Part shown: positions 11,015 to 23,000 of the stretch, in pieces
How the letters are laid out: each line of letters begins with the position of its first letter
Position numbering within the stretch: the first letter of the stretch is position 1
Origin: Gordionus sp. m RMFG-2023
Taxonomy: Eukaryota > Nematomorpha > Gordioida > Chordodea > Parachordodidae
Length of the DNA stretch: 64,000 nucleotides
Assembly: GCF_954871325.1 (NCBI RefSeq)
Contig: NC_088776.1
Coordinates: 2,797,985-2,861,984 of the forward strand
Direction of reading: 5' to 3'
Program-made: the position numbers and the translations under genes
The notes under the pieces: model-generated
Seen by the model: only the letters and a program-made list of their open reading frames with translations
What the model was told of the DNA's origin: nothing
The model's database searches: none

Positions 11015-12402
11015 CACCAGAGTATTGAAGTGTTAAAATAAATAAAATCAAAAACCAATCATTTTTTTTATATATTCATAAATTTTATCTAAATTATTTA
11101 AAACATTTTAAAATAGTTATTTCAATCATTTTTATGTACTTATCTCCTACATAATTTTTATTCTAAGTATTTTATAATTTTAGACTGTGCACACTTCAAA
11201 TTATAAAGAGATTGAAAAATATCTCAAAAGTTTTGGGGTAATGGAAGAAGATAAACCCACTTCCAAATCAAATTTGATACAAACAAAATTAACCAATTTG
11301 GATTCATCAACACCTGGTGTATCCCAAAAATTGGCTGACAAAGTCATTATGAACTTTATAATTGATACAGTTTAACCATTATCCTTGGTGGATAATGATT
11401 CTTTTATAAAGATGATAAATACTTTTTCTCCACGGACCAAGATATTTTGCCGGCAATTGATGGCAAGAATTTTGGAGAGCTTTAAGGAAATGAAAGAATC
11501 TTTGATATTAAATTTATCAGATGTCTCCTACGTCTGTACAACGGCAGATTGCTGGACTCACAATAGAAGGTAAAAATATTTATTTTCTGATTTATAATAT
11601 GTCATATTTTAAGAGCTTATTTAGGAGTAACTGCACATTGGATTGATCCTAAAAATCTTAAACGAAAATCTATAGCGTTAGCTCTAAAGAGAATAATTGG
11701 TTGTCAGACTTATGACATTCTAGCTAATATTATTGCAGAAATCCATAGGTCTTACAAAATTCAAAACAAGGTTTGTAAGATGATTATGGATAATGGGTCT
11801 AATTTCTAAAGTCTTCTATGTTACCTAGCCATCATCGTTGTTCCTGCCACAACCTAAATTTAGTTGCGACAGTGGATGCTGAGGAAGCATTATTAAATGA
11901 GGATTTTAAAAGAGTATCAAGATCTACATTTTCTAAATGCCAAGCTCTTTGGAATAAACAAAATAAGTCATCAAAGACCTCTGATATTTTCAAAAAAAAA
12001 TTAGGACGTTATTTATTGACACCAAACACTACAAGATGGAATAGTGTTTACAATGCTATGAAACTTTTAGCATTGTTTCTAGATGAGAAAAAAATGGAAA
12101 TGAATTTTATATTGGATCAAATGGGAATACAGTATTTTAATGTGGAGGAGCATACTTTTATTAAAAAATATACTGAAGTATTTTTAATTAATAAATAATA
12201 TTATATTATATTTAACCATTTTAATTTTTTAGGTTATGCAATATGTTGCTGCCTCACTTAAAATCTTAGAAGGGCAAGATAATATGAGCATGGGATATTA
12301 TGTGCCCACACTGAGTATATTAATTACCAAGCTCAAAAGAATCAATAATCTAAAATTTTGCCAACCACTGGTAGAGTCTATGCTAAAAGGCATTGAAAAA
12401 AG

Positions 12403-13401
12403 GTCAAAACTTTATTTTTATTCACTATTATACGATTATATAAAATGAATGATTTATTGCTTGATTAGCCATAATTTAAATTGGCTTAATTTACAACACA
12501 ATCTATAATATTAATATATAGTAATTATTAATTAATATAAAATTTAAAATTAATATATTATTAATTACTAGGGGTGTACCGATACCACTTTTTGGAGGCC
12601 GATTCGATCCGATATTCCCAATATTAAAGTGATTTTGGCCGATAACCGATCCGATATCATATCTAATTTTGTATTCTATAAAGATACCAATGGTTTTAAT
12701 TTTTAATAACTTTTTATTAGTATAACATCTATAATTTAACTATGCCATAACATATGTCATTTAAATATATTATAATGGTCAGTTATAGCTTGCGAATATG
12801 AAGCCATTATTTTGCTAATTTTAATACCGGAAATTTATGTAATATGCGAAATAAAACAATAGATTATTTTAATGAAATGTAAAAAAAAACTTATTTATAA
12901 ACATATTCCAAATAATATTAAATAAAAGAAAAGATTATTTAAAAAATTATCGCACACTTATAAACAGAATGAGAAAAAAAAATAACAATATGGCAAAATG
13001 TTTAATTAATTATTATTAAAAAAATAAACATAAAAATGGATTTCGATTTTTTTATAAAAATAAATGGGTTTTATAAAAAAAAGCCATTTTTTATAAAAAT
13101 AAATGGGTTTTTTCAAAAACGCCATTTTTTATCGGATCGGATCGGAATTTTTTCAGTATTGGCCGATAACCGATATTTAAAAATGGGCGAAATATCGGCC
13201 CGATCCGATAAAAAATATTGGTACATCCCTATTAATTACCTTGTGTATAATAATTATATTTTTAAAATTTTTATTTACCATAATTTATTGCTAATATTTT
13301 TTTTATAAATATATCTAAATCTCAGATAAATTTAAATTTTAAAAATTAAAATGGTATTCTTCTTTTTTTTATAATAAATACAATCGCTTTATATAAATTA
13401 G
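12403..13401 (+). other. intron of the hAT-2 transposase enlarged by a MITE
   Basis: GT at 12403 and AG at 13400-13401 join GIEKR to FPDLYDD in frame. Without the MITE and its duplicated 8 bp the intron would be 328 bp. Confidence 0.7.
12569..13231. mobile_element. non-autonomous hAT (MITE-like), 663 bp
   Basis: Terminal repeats TAGGGGTGTACC (12569-12580) and GGTACATCCCTA (13220-13231) match as inverted repeats with one difference. The flanking 8 bp TTAATTAC is duplicated exactly (12561-12568 and 13232-13239). Both ends carry CCGATA/TATCGG clusters (12585-12665 and 13130-13210). The interior has no transposase; the one open frame there (13036-13308) is AT-rich and shows no known domain. Must be mobilised by a related hAT elsewhere. 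Inserted in an intron of hAT-2, hence younger. Confidence 0.92.
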
Positions 13402-13929
13402 ATTTCCAGATCTGTATGATGATGGGAATGTAATAGCTGCTATCGTTCATCCTAGTTTCAAGTTAAATTGGCCATACATTAATTTGACTGAATCTAAAGG
13501 GCAACTTGATAGGCTGATGGTAACGTTGAAAAATGGCATGCCTAACCACGATACTATAGCAAGATCCGCAGCCTTCCATAGACAATTTTTTTGAAATAAA
13601 TAATAATAATAATATTATTGAACCTCTAGATGCTTTTTTTAAATCTAAAAATACTAATTTAAATATTTTTGATAATTTTTTTCATATAAAAAGTTTTATT
13701 AAATTTAATACTGCGTTGCCCTCAAGTGCTAGTGCTGAACGATTATTTAGTATGGCAAAGCTTATACTTTCTGATCGTCGCTCTAGACTTGGGGATGACA
13801 TTATCGAAATGTTATTATTATTAAAGTGCAATAATAAATAAATTATATATATATATGTAACAAATTATAGTCATGTTTTTATATCAATATTTTATTTGTG
13901 TTAATAAAGTTACGTAAAAAAAAATATTT

Positions 13930-14039
13930 TAAAAAAAAATCAAAGTAGAGTAAAAAGTAGCTAATAGCGCGCTACTCATTTGAAAATGATAGCGGTAGCG
14001 ATAGCGCGCTACTTTTAAAAGTAGCGTTTAACAACACTG
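13930..14039 (+). mobile_element. right terminus of hAT-2
   Basis: Downstream of the transposase stop the sequence carries TAGCGCGCTAC motifs in both directions and ends GTAGCGTTTAACAACACTG. On the other strand this begins CAGTGTTGTTAAACGC, a typical hAT end. The next bases, GAAGGCCA, begin a dispersed repeat also found at 26513, so the junction is real. No left terminus is seen before 11184; it may have been lost when hAT-1 or neighbours arrived. Confidence 0.7.
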
Positions 14040-14245
14040 GAAGGCCAGGAATAGTGTCATCCAGACGGCAAGAATTTCTTCTCAAATAATTTTTTAGAAC
14101 TAAATTAATAAAGATATATAAAATTAAAATCATTAATATATTTAATTATGAGATTCTAAGATGTTCTGCTGAAATATGCAAATGAAAAGTTTTAAATTTT
14201 AACACGTAAAAGTAAATTTTTAAATTTTAGTCATTTTTAATAAAA
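14040..14245 (+). repeat. dispersed repeat fragment (family also at 26.5 and 63.7 kb)
   Basis: Starts GAAGGCCAGGAATAGTG and runs about 200 bp with high similarity to 26513-26715, and less to 63707-63900. It is cut by hAT-2 on the left. No coding signal. Confidence 0.75.
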
Positions 14246-16100
14246 AAAATATTTCATATAAAAAGGTTTATATATGGTTATTTAAGTCAGATATTTATGG
14301 ATTTCTAAAAATAGATAAATGCTGTCTTAAATATTAGTCATTTATGTGGGATAAAGGAAACATTTCTTAATAATGCTAATAATAAACCTAAGGGTACTCA
14401 AAATAAAAATATATGGTATTTTTTATCTTAGGAGATTAAAAATAATTAAGATCATATGGAAATGAATGAGAAAATTTTTACTATTTAAGGGTTGTGGAAT
14501 CGTTTTACAAAAACGTGAGTTAGAAATATTATAAAGATACATATAGAAGGCAAATAATAAATCACTCATCCTAGACTTATATCCGTTCATCACAAGAGAG
14601 ATTTTCCTAAATAAAAACGAGAAAAGCAAAATTAAACATTTTTAAAAATGAACTTAACATTTGGAAATAAATATTATTTGCTCAAAAGTGGTTAGGAAAT
14701 TTAACATTGATATTTTTCAGGCTAGAGCTTATATTTTATTAATAATGTTAACATGCGGTCTGGGCCTGGCTGATGTGACAACCTTGCATAACTCTGAGCA
14801 TTAATAAAATTATGGGTATTAAGTCTCGAAATTATATAATCGAAAATGTTCAACAAATAATTTATTGTTAGACCAAATTAGAAAAATATCTAAGTTTATT
14901 TTCCACGTTTGGTACCCACAGACCATAATCGAGCCTTACCATACCTATATTTACTGTCATAAACTTTTAACCAATATTTTACTAAGTGAGGGGGTGAGGG
15001 CAATATTAGATGTGATTTTTTTAATAAAATTAGAGATCCTTAGATACACTTATTGTAGGCCTCTGTCTTTATTATGTTTTTATAAATATAATTTTGGATT
15101 TTCACTCTTTTAAAAATATAAATTTTGAAAAATTATCGTTATTTTAAAACTTATTATTCTTTCCAATTCTTATTGCATACATTTTTGGGAGAGAGGGAAT
15201 TGAGATGTAGAGGGGAGATTTTATTACCTTAAAATAATATTTACCAGAACAGAAAAATTTAAGGGGGTTGGGGAATCCCCCTGATTAATCCTATGTTTAC
15301 TACTTTTTTCAATATTAACTTAGTTCTTAATTTATTAATTTATGCAAATATTTATTAATCATTTCCTACTCAAGTACCACCTAAGACATCAGTATCCTAC
15401 ATGCAAATCTATTAGCTGTATTATAATCATATATTGATATTTTGTTCAAAAACATATTTAGCTAGTATAATAAGTTTATATTTTATTAAGAAATAGTAAG
15501 ATTTATATTGGTAAAAAAAAATTTTATTTTATTTAATAAAATAGTTTTATAATAAATTATACAATTTCAAGGGTTTTATATTTACATTATTTTTTATAGT
15601 TTAATCTTTAAAATGAATTTTAAATTTATATTTATTACTCAATTACTTGTAAAGGTCTAACATATTTATTCTATTAGCCCTTATCTTAATGATTATTTAT
15701 GCAAATTTTTTATGAGTTATTTTGGAATCCATTTCTTTTTCGTGAATTTATTAAATTTTGGCGTGTGTTGGATTAAAAAATCTCGCATATTTATAGACCT
15801 TTTTAAATTTTCTTAAATTTATTAATAAATTTATATAGAAATTGATTAAGCATCTGAGCTATAAATAATCTTGTACAAATAAGTTGGAGTTTTCTATCAA
15901 TAGTATTCCTGTAATTTTTTAAGCTAGGGCTGGTTTTCGCAATTATAATTAATATAATGTTAAATATATGTAGTATATTTGTATAGATCCTTATATGCTA
16001 CTCAAAAAACACCCCTGCAATTCTGAGTTTTTTAAAATGAATTTATCTATGTCATATAACTAAAGATGCATTATATCTCCTAATCCTGAGATAGGAGTCC
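14246..16100. other. no gene recognised
   Basis: AT-rich DNA. A few short open frames (for example 14423-14629 minus, 14865-15113 plus) are of a length expected by chance at this base composition and show no domain or start context. No terminal repeats found. Confidence 0.6.
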
Positions 16101-16480
16101 CTACCTTTGCCACAAAAATAACGGAACGAACTAATATAATTTTCTGATCCGTATCGGAACCTATAATTATTTTAAAATTTCATACCAATTTTCTATTAAG
16201 TTTATAGCAAAATTTTATAAATATTTTGTTATTATTGTTTATATCAGGGTAGAAAGATTATTAAACTGTATTAAAATATTTAAGAGGTTATTAGCATCAA
16301 TATAATAAAATTATAGGTTATTAAGATTTTAATTTTAAATTATAAAGGCTTTTCTTTATTTTACTACATATTTTTGAGGTAGCAACATACCTAATACATT
16401 AATATCCAAAAGTGTTTAACCTTTATAAATAATTCTAAAATAATTTCTTATTTAAAAACAAATTACATTATTGAAACCTT
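16100..16480. repeat. start of paralogous block A (matches 55.97-56.26 kb)
   Basis: Shares ordered phrases with 55970-56265, such as TCTATTAAGTTT, ATTTTAAATTATAAA and TTTTGAGGTAGCAACA. Similarity is clear but gapped. Non-coding. Confidence 0.65.
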
Positions 16481-17736
16481 ATAATATAGAGATTAAATTA
16501 ATTGAATCCTTCAAAAATTACTTTTAATGATTTCTACTTAATTTCTCATATATTAATGAAAAATAAATTTCTAAAATTTATTGCTCAGAATAATTTTTAA
16601 ATTACTTTTTTTGAAGTATATTTTAATAGGGTTCTTATATACCTTATAATAAAGTTTGCTAAATAGAAATATTAATAAATACAAGAAGCATATTATTTTT
16701 TTAAAATTTAGATATGAAAATTAAATATACATTCTAAAATATTCTAATAAAAATCAGATACAAATAAACAAAAGTCTCTGTATATAATATTAAATATTCA
16801 TTTACTGTCCACAGTGAAGAAAAAGATATGACTAGTTCAGCAAGCACAAATTTTAAAAGTTGGCAGGGAGTAAGGAAGATAAGACAAAAATTTTTATTAT
16901 AAATATCTTTTAAAAATATTTAACTACAATTTAATTAAAAAACTATAATATATTTATCCTTTATATATATATAAAAAATCTTTTAAACAATTAAATGAAA
17001 CTATTAAGTAAAGTTAATATAAATGGTGTTAATTTAATGAATGTAATATAAAAAAATTTGCGCTAAATAATAACCATTTTAATAAAATAATAATCCATGT
17101 TCAACATTCCACCCTCTGAACCCCGCCTAGGTCTTTAGATGTTAATCTTTCGTGTTCAAGGAGTTTCCCATCTATTTTGATCATAAAATCTGTATAGTTT
17201 CGTCTTGGTAAATGTTAGTTATTTTGGTTGTAAAATCTTATCTTGCCTTGCTCCCTCCAAATCTTAAAAAAAACGGTTTAGTATGTGATTCGACTTTGTC
17301 ATCCTTCTGTTAATTATTATCATAATTTGTTATTGAATAATTTTAGAATATATATATGTATTATTGAATAAGAATCGCCGAATAATCGAAATATAATTAA
17401 TTTAATGAATATCGAATTTGAATAAGAATAATTGAAGTAGAATAAATTAATCAAATATTGAATAATCGAAATTATATGAATTGATTGGTCGCATTTTATT
17501 TTATTTTATTTTAATTTTATTATATTATAAATATTGCGTTTTAAATAATAGCGTATTATATAATAATTTTTATCAATATTAAATTTCAATTTTATCTTTT
17601 TTTTTATAAATATCTTCAACTGTAGCGTTTTATATAATAATTTTTTATTAATATTAAATTTCAATTATTTTTATTTTTTAAAATTTTACTCCCTTGTTTT
17701 TCAATATAAACAACTTTTTAATATCATAAATTATCT
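16480..17736. other. segment absent from block B; no gene, some GAATAATCGAA repeats
   Basis: This begins a ~3.6-kb stretch (16480-20080) with no counterpart in the paralogous block at 56 kb. 17340-17480 repeats ATTGAATAATCGAA-like words in both directions, which may be the subterminal part of an unrecognised DNA transposon. 17590-17665 repeats a TTATATAATAATTTTT phrase also at 17540. No reading frame of note. Confidence 0.45.
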
Positions 17737-17865
17737 TTAAATTGTTCTTTCTAAAAAGAATTTTATTTCGCCTTCATATGAAAAGCCTTCCCATAATCCA
17801 TCTGAGCTATCATAAAAAATATGTCGTTCAAATGGTTGTTCATTTTGATTGTTCAAGTCGTTCAT
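17737..17865 (-). CDS. short hypothetical frame, 42 residues
   Basis: Opens with ATG and ends in TAA; contains FYDSSDGLWEGFSYEGEIKF. The composition (aromatic, acidic, few Asn/Lys/Ile runs) is less like translated AT-rich noise than most frames here, and the local DNA is less AT-rich. It lies downstream of, and on the same strand as, the frame at 18205-18690, so both could be pieces of one spliced minus-strand gene. No family recognised; it could equally be chance. Confidence 0.25.
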   Translation of the reverse strand: MNDLNNQNEQPFERHIFYDSSDGLWEGFSYEGEIKFFLERTI

Positions 17866-18204
17866 AAGTCATGTAGTCGTTGGCTTGATTCTATCACGTT
17901 GGTTTGTTTTGAGTACTCTGGCTCGTCGTCAAGCTCCGTCGTTATCATTGTCAATTTTATAAAATTGTAGTTATCACCAATTGTAAAATTATCTTTATTA
18001 AATAAGACGGAATATATGAATAATTAGAGAATCGATCAAATTTGGATGTTAGAATAATAAAAGGTTGATAAATCAACAAGATTGTTAGATAATATTTTTA
18101 GCGTTTTTTTATTTTTTATATATATTTTTTTTAATAAAAGATGATATGTACATCTGTACATCCATATCTCTCTTCAGAAAATTTAAACTTTATGCCCTTA
18201 TTTT

Positions 18205-18690
18205 TTAATTCAAAAAGTATTTTGAAATATTCATAAGATTGTTTTTAGTAAAAAATAATTTTTTGAACCTCAAATTTTTGGAAAAAGATCTCTTCATTAC
18301 ATCTTTGAGTATTATTCTAGGATGAATATGTTTAGTTTTTATATGACTTCTCTTAGTGATACTTTTAATTGTCTTCAAATTTACAAGTCTCAATTTTTTT
18401 TTATCGCATTTAGTAAGAGTTTTTTTTTTAATATTATTATTTTCTTTAATCTTCGTTTCATTGTTTTCTTTAATGTTTATTTCCTTTTTTTCTATAATCA
18501 AATATATTTCAAATTTTTTTATATAATTTATCTCTTTTAGTTTATAAGAATCTCTTTCATTTTGAATATTTGGTTCTAATTCAATATTTTTAAATTTTTC
18601 GTTACTAAAAGATTTACAATTATGATGATCATTTCTTTTATAATAATGTGTTTCTTTATCTAATTTTCTATTTTTATAATAATTCTCATT
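18205..18690 (-). CDS. unidentified Lys/Asn-rich open frame, about 160 codons
   Basis: Stop-free on the minus strand from just after a TAA near 18692 down to a TAA at 18205. The frame has no ATG near its 5' end, so it would be an internal or last exon or a remnant. The first half is very rich in N, K, Y and E with histidines; the second half is basic with KKLRLVNLKTIKSITKRSH and IHPRIILKDVMKRSFSK. In DNA this AT-rich roughly one codon in eleven should be a stop, so 160 open codons are unlikely by chance (about 10^-7 per start). No domain, signal peptide or membrane helix recognised. Neighbours: a LINE remnant starts 120 bp upstream. Might be a host exon, or a transposon ORF of unknown type. 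Confidence 0.4.
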   Translation of the reverse strand, partial: NENYYKNRKLDKETHYYKRNDHHNCKSFSNEKFKNIELEPNIQNERDSYKLKEINYIKKFEIYLIIEKKEINIKENNETKIKENNNIKKKTLTKCDKKKLRLVNLKTIKSITKRSHIKTKHIHPRIILKDVMKRSFSKNLRFKKLFFTKNNLMNISKYFLN

Positions 18691-18810
18691 ATTTTTTTTA
18701 TTTTATTTTTTTGAAATATTTAAAATATTTTATTTAATAACTGAATATAATATTAAATAAAATAATATTAACTTAACATATCAAATATAGGATAAAATAA
18801 ATAAAAAATA

Positions 18811-20040
18811 TTATATAAAAACGGAGGTGGGACTACAAGGTCCCGAAAAACATGTATAATTATATTTAAAAATAATGATTTGTAGGTGTCTTAAAAAATA
18901 ATATTCTTTTGGTTCTGATGTAAGGGCTCTTATCTTATCGCCAATATTTTTTAAGAATTTTAAGGTTCCACTTGGCATGTGTTCGAGGGAAGATATAACG
19001 ATTGGTGTAAAAATATAATTTGTGAATTTGGAATATTTCATTGTTTTTTTCTCAGCTATATCAACCGGATTATAATTTAAATTTTTTGGGAAAGAAGATA
19101 CGCATGTGAAGTCCCAAATTAAGGATTTCCCTAAAGACTAAGGCACGGAAGTTAAGCCATCTGGTCTTATGCCATCTAATGATAAATTTATAGGCTCCAG
19201 GATGTTTGGTATCCGGGCCCTGGTAAGAGAACGGCTAATAGCTAAATTAATTGCTGCATGCCTTGCATGGCTGCCTTGACTATATATACAATTTAGACCA
19301 TGTCTCCCTTTAGAGTCAACTAATATTTTACATTTGATGCATGTATGTGGTTGAACAATGTTACATCCAAGTCGATAGCCTATGGCAACTCTTACTTGTT
19401 CATCTGATATAGGGTTACCTAGGTTACGTAATGCTTCCAACCATTCATAACCACTAGTACTGTCAGCATTCTGTAATAGTTGAATATACTCCAAAGGGGG
19501 GTCTGATGATATTATTTTAAAAAATTTTTAATTAAAGGTTCGAAAATAGATTGGTGTGTTAAGATTGTGGGTATAACAGCTTCAGGTGAAGCTAAAGATA
19601 CCCAAGCTGTCAAGGCTGAGTTTAAAAAGTTATCCTTAGGAGAGATAAAAGAAGATATCATGGCGTTATTCATCAAACGCGATGCCAAAAATGAGGAAAG
19701 AGATAAAAGATTTAAAGGATATATAAACCACCCATTTTCGAGGGTAATTGTGAGAAACCCCAATTAAAATCTTCCAGTTTAATATTTAAAATATTTTCTA
19801 ATAAACTTCGAAAAAATTCATGAACACTACAAATAATTCCATTATTTAAAAAAAAAGGAAGAAGATCTAAAAATATGTAAAATTTTTGGTAAAAATAAAT
19901 ATTTTTTAAAAGAAAAAAGCTCTGGTGTGAAGGAATTTTTTTTTAAATATTTTCAAGTCCTAATAAACTTTCGAAAAATTTTTCCACGAACACCTCACAG
20001 TTGGAAAAACTGCTTAAAGGTGAACCTAAAAGATTTATAA
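18811..20040 (-). pseudogene. 3' remnant of an R2-like LINE (RT thumb to restriction-like endonuclease)
   Basis: Reads on the minus strand and matches the downstream half of the LINE at 60-62.7 kb: EDFNWGFSQLPSKM (about 19760), ISSFISPKDNFLNSALTAW, SIFEPLIKNF, GYEWLEALRNLG, a zinc knuckle HTCIKC...RHGLNC (about 19330-19280), ARIPNILEPINLSLDGIRPDG (about 19160) and SLIWDFTCVSSF (about 19110), then KYSKFTNYIFTPIVI to 18811. The PD...WD spacing of the endonuclease core is kept. Defects: frame changes near 19750 and 19515 and a stop in place of the Trp after SVP near 19139. An internal direct duplication repeats a TAATAAACTTCGAAAAA phrase at about 19800 and 19960. 5'-truncated, as is usual for LINE copies. 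Confidence 0.88.
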
Positions 20041-23000
20041 TTTATTTATTTTTTAACAGTTCAAATCGTTAGGTTGATACTTTTTATTGTAAAAGGGCTT
20101 ACAAACTGGACATCCAATAAAAATTTCATGGATTACCCCCTAAGCTCCTCTAACAAAAATCTCAAACAGGTCGTGTGCAAGATAATACAGTATAAATATG
20201 ATGAGGAGGTTGGTAGATTACTACCCGCTCTTAGCCAAACACATATCGAAAGTTATTATAATCAAAATGTAAAAATTTTGAAAGCTACATTAATCTCAAA
20301 TAAAATATTCAACTAATTTAATTTTTATTAATGATTTCAAATAATTCCTTTAAATTGTAGATGAATATAATATTGAAATATAATATGTATCCAATGTTAT
20401 TCCATTATCCCAGATATAATTTGTATTGAATTTAAAAGTTATTCATTATCAGATTTGATTTATTCAATTATATTTTCTTCGTTTCTGGTAGAACCTTTTT
20501 GTTAAAAATTAATATAAATTAAATTAAAGTAAAGTAAAGTATCAATTATTTTAACGATTGTAATATTCCTTGCATCTTTTTAATTAAAATGTTATCTATC
20601 AAGAATTTTGTATAAATTAAATATCTATTATCTAAAACAATAAATGTAATATATATAATCAATTAATTATATTTCATCCTAACAATTATATATTCTCTCT
20701 AAGACCAATGTTTTATAATAGTTTTTAACATTTAAAAAAAAATTTAAATAAAGTTGTGGACGGGCAAATTTGGCCCCTAGAAAAGTAAAAGAGCATATAT
20801 CTGTAATTTAAAAAAATAAGAATTATAATAATTTAATTTATCAAAAATAATAAAATGATGAATTTATTAGTTTAAAAAAAATAAAGGAATAATAAAATAC
20901 TTTGTATGTTGTTAACTATATGGAATTAGAAATAAAATTTAATAGATTTTCGTTTTAGTTTTCTACAGAACTGCAGATATTATTTTTACTAGAACAATAA
21001 AAACAAAAGTTGTTTGAGAGAAAATATTTCCATATTTTTTTAAAATTTATTTGAAAAATAAAATTATTTAACTCAAAATAAATAGTTAAAATAACGTAGA
21101 GATATATTATTATCAATTATTTACGAGTTAAATAATTTTTATTTAACAAACGAAATTTAGAAATATGGTAATGATTTCCATTAAATCTGTTCAACACTGT
21201 AATCGATCATTTGGAATACCCCCCAAAAAATAATAATTGTAATTTTTTAAATTTTTTTAACCATTTGAAACTTTATTTCATAAGTCACCATTTAATATTC
21301 TATTTCAATTACAATTAATATTTATTTATTTTTTTATTAAAATGTCCAATATTAATAATAATATAATATCAATAGCGGTATGAGAAAACTTACTATTATT
21401 TAATACTCAAAAATATTCCAATAAATTGAATTTAATTTTATAAAACCCAAATATTTTCATTTCAATGTTTGATAATTTATTTTTATCCATTTATTCTGAA
21501 TCAATCCCATCATTTTCGCAAATATCCAATAAGAGATAACCTTCAAACTCATAAATGCTATTGCAAAATTGCATGCCCGCCACAATATTATATTAAAAAT
21601 ATTTTTTGGGATTATGAAATCAATATTGATCTATAAATCTTAGTTCAAACACTAGGTGCTCACGTAATATTTAATGTTAATTTGACGTTAGTGACAAATC
21701 AATCTGATATAAAATTCATACTTATAATTTATGAATAATAATTTAAATGTAACTCTTTTTTTTTTATAAAAAAATAATAAAAGATGTCAATTTCTGAAGA
21801 TTCAAGCGAAAATATAATTTTTAAATTCTTTTATTACAAAATTATTCTGTAAATTATTATTCCTAAATTCAATATTAATAATAAAAGATTATAATAACCA
21901 TATATGAGCGAAATCTCCGGGCTTACATAATATTAATTTGGCTAAAATATTATCCTGACGTTTAAAAATGTTAATAATTATGGATTCGTAAAAATATTTT
22001 AATAACCGATTTTTTTATTCCCAATTTAAACAATGGTATAATTATCAAAAAATATCTTAAAAATAAAACTTTAATATTTTAAACAATCCTGAAATAAAAC
22101 TCTTATTGATTATTATAGTTTCATTTTTTGAGATCATTTTCCATTTTAGTCTTATTCAGTTCATATTAAAAGCATGCTTATTAAAATCGTATGTGGTCTG
22201 TTGGGTTAATAAGGTGCATACCATTTTGTGGAGATTATTATGAAACTAAATCGGATATTTTTTCTTGCAATTGTGTAAATCGTTTAAGACTGCTAATTTT
22301 TTTTTTTTGAATTTATAATAAATTCGAAAATGTTAATTTTTAACAAAGTTTTTTATTATATAATTTTTAATAATATTCCAATAAAAAAAATGTAAATAAA
22401 AAATTTTTAAGAAAAAAATATAGTGTTCTAAATCATTTTTTTGAATTTATTTTTTAAATTAATAATAGAAATAAATTTTTTTATTTGGGTAATATGTATG
22501 AAAAAACTAGTAAGTAATATTTAAGTATTTTATTTTTAGTATTTTATTATCGTTTTTTTTTGCTTTTATTTTTGTTAAAAAAAATAATGGAAGATTTAGG
22601 ACATATTTTATAATTTTAAATTAATTTGTTAAAATTTATAAAATTGAGGTTTTTTTCTAAACATATAAGACACATCCTAAATAAATATAAAATTGACTAA
22701 TCCTACATTGGCATTTATAAATCCACGAAATAAAAAGATATATTTTATATTAATATTTAAATAATTGTAACAAATTGCAATATTTTAATTGCGAATTTTC
22801 AGGTTTAAAATTGTATAAATTAGAAATATTCACCATTTGAGCACCAATAGAAATGAGGATTGTCCCTTACTAAAATGTGAATATTTTATATTTATTTTGG
22901 AAAAAAATAATAAACGAATAAAATATATCATTTATCGAAAACAGTATTAAATATTAATTTTGTTTAAAAGCCCATGTTGAATTTCAAAAAAAGGCTTAGG

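Larger units (their letters stand above)
11184..13841 (+). pseudogene. hAT transposase with introns (hAT-2), broken
   Basis: Exon pieces: 11184-11569, 11614 to about 11810, 11818-12177, 12233-12402, 13402-13841. The junctions at 11570-11613 (44 bp), 12178-12232 (55 bp) and 12403-13401 all have GT...AG and restore frame, giving NRRAYLGVTAHWID, YTEVMQYVAASLKIL and GIEKRFPDLYDD. Conserved blocks are CTTADCWT, DNGSN, the RCSCHNLNLVAT...KCQALWNKQ region, TTRWNSVY, and the C-terminal SSASAERLFSMA dimerisation domain; this is the hAT family with an RNase-H-like core. Defects: a stop near 11375, lost sequence with a frame change near 11810, and a frame change at a run of T near 13590. The protein would bind its own ends and cut and paste. 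The third intron carries a MITE. Confidence 0.85.

Noticed and set aside
8281-11160. Left end of hAT-2 upstream of its transposase
   Set aside because: No CAGTGTTGTTAAAC word or GAAGGCCA duplication found there; the left end appears lost.
13036-13308. 90-codon plus frame
   Set aside because: Lies inside the 663-bp MITE across its subterminal repeat; low-complexity KINGF repeats.
14865-15113. 82-codon plus frame as a gene
   Set aside because: No ATG start, chance length, no recognisable domain or conserved copy.
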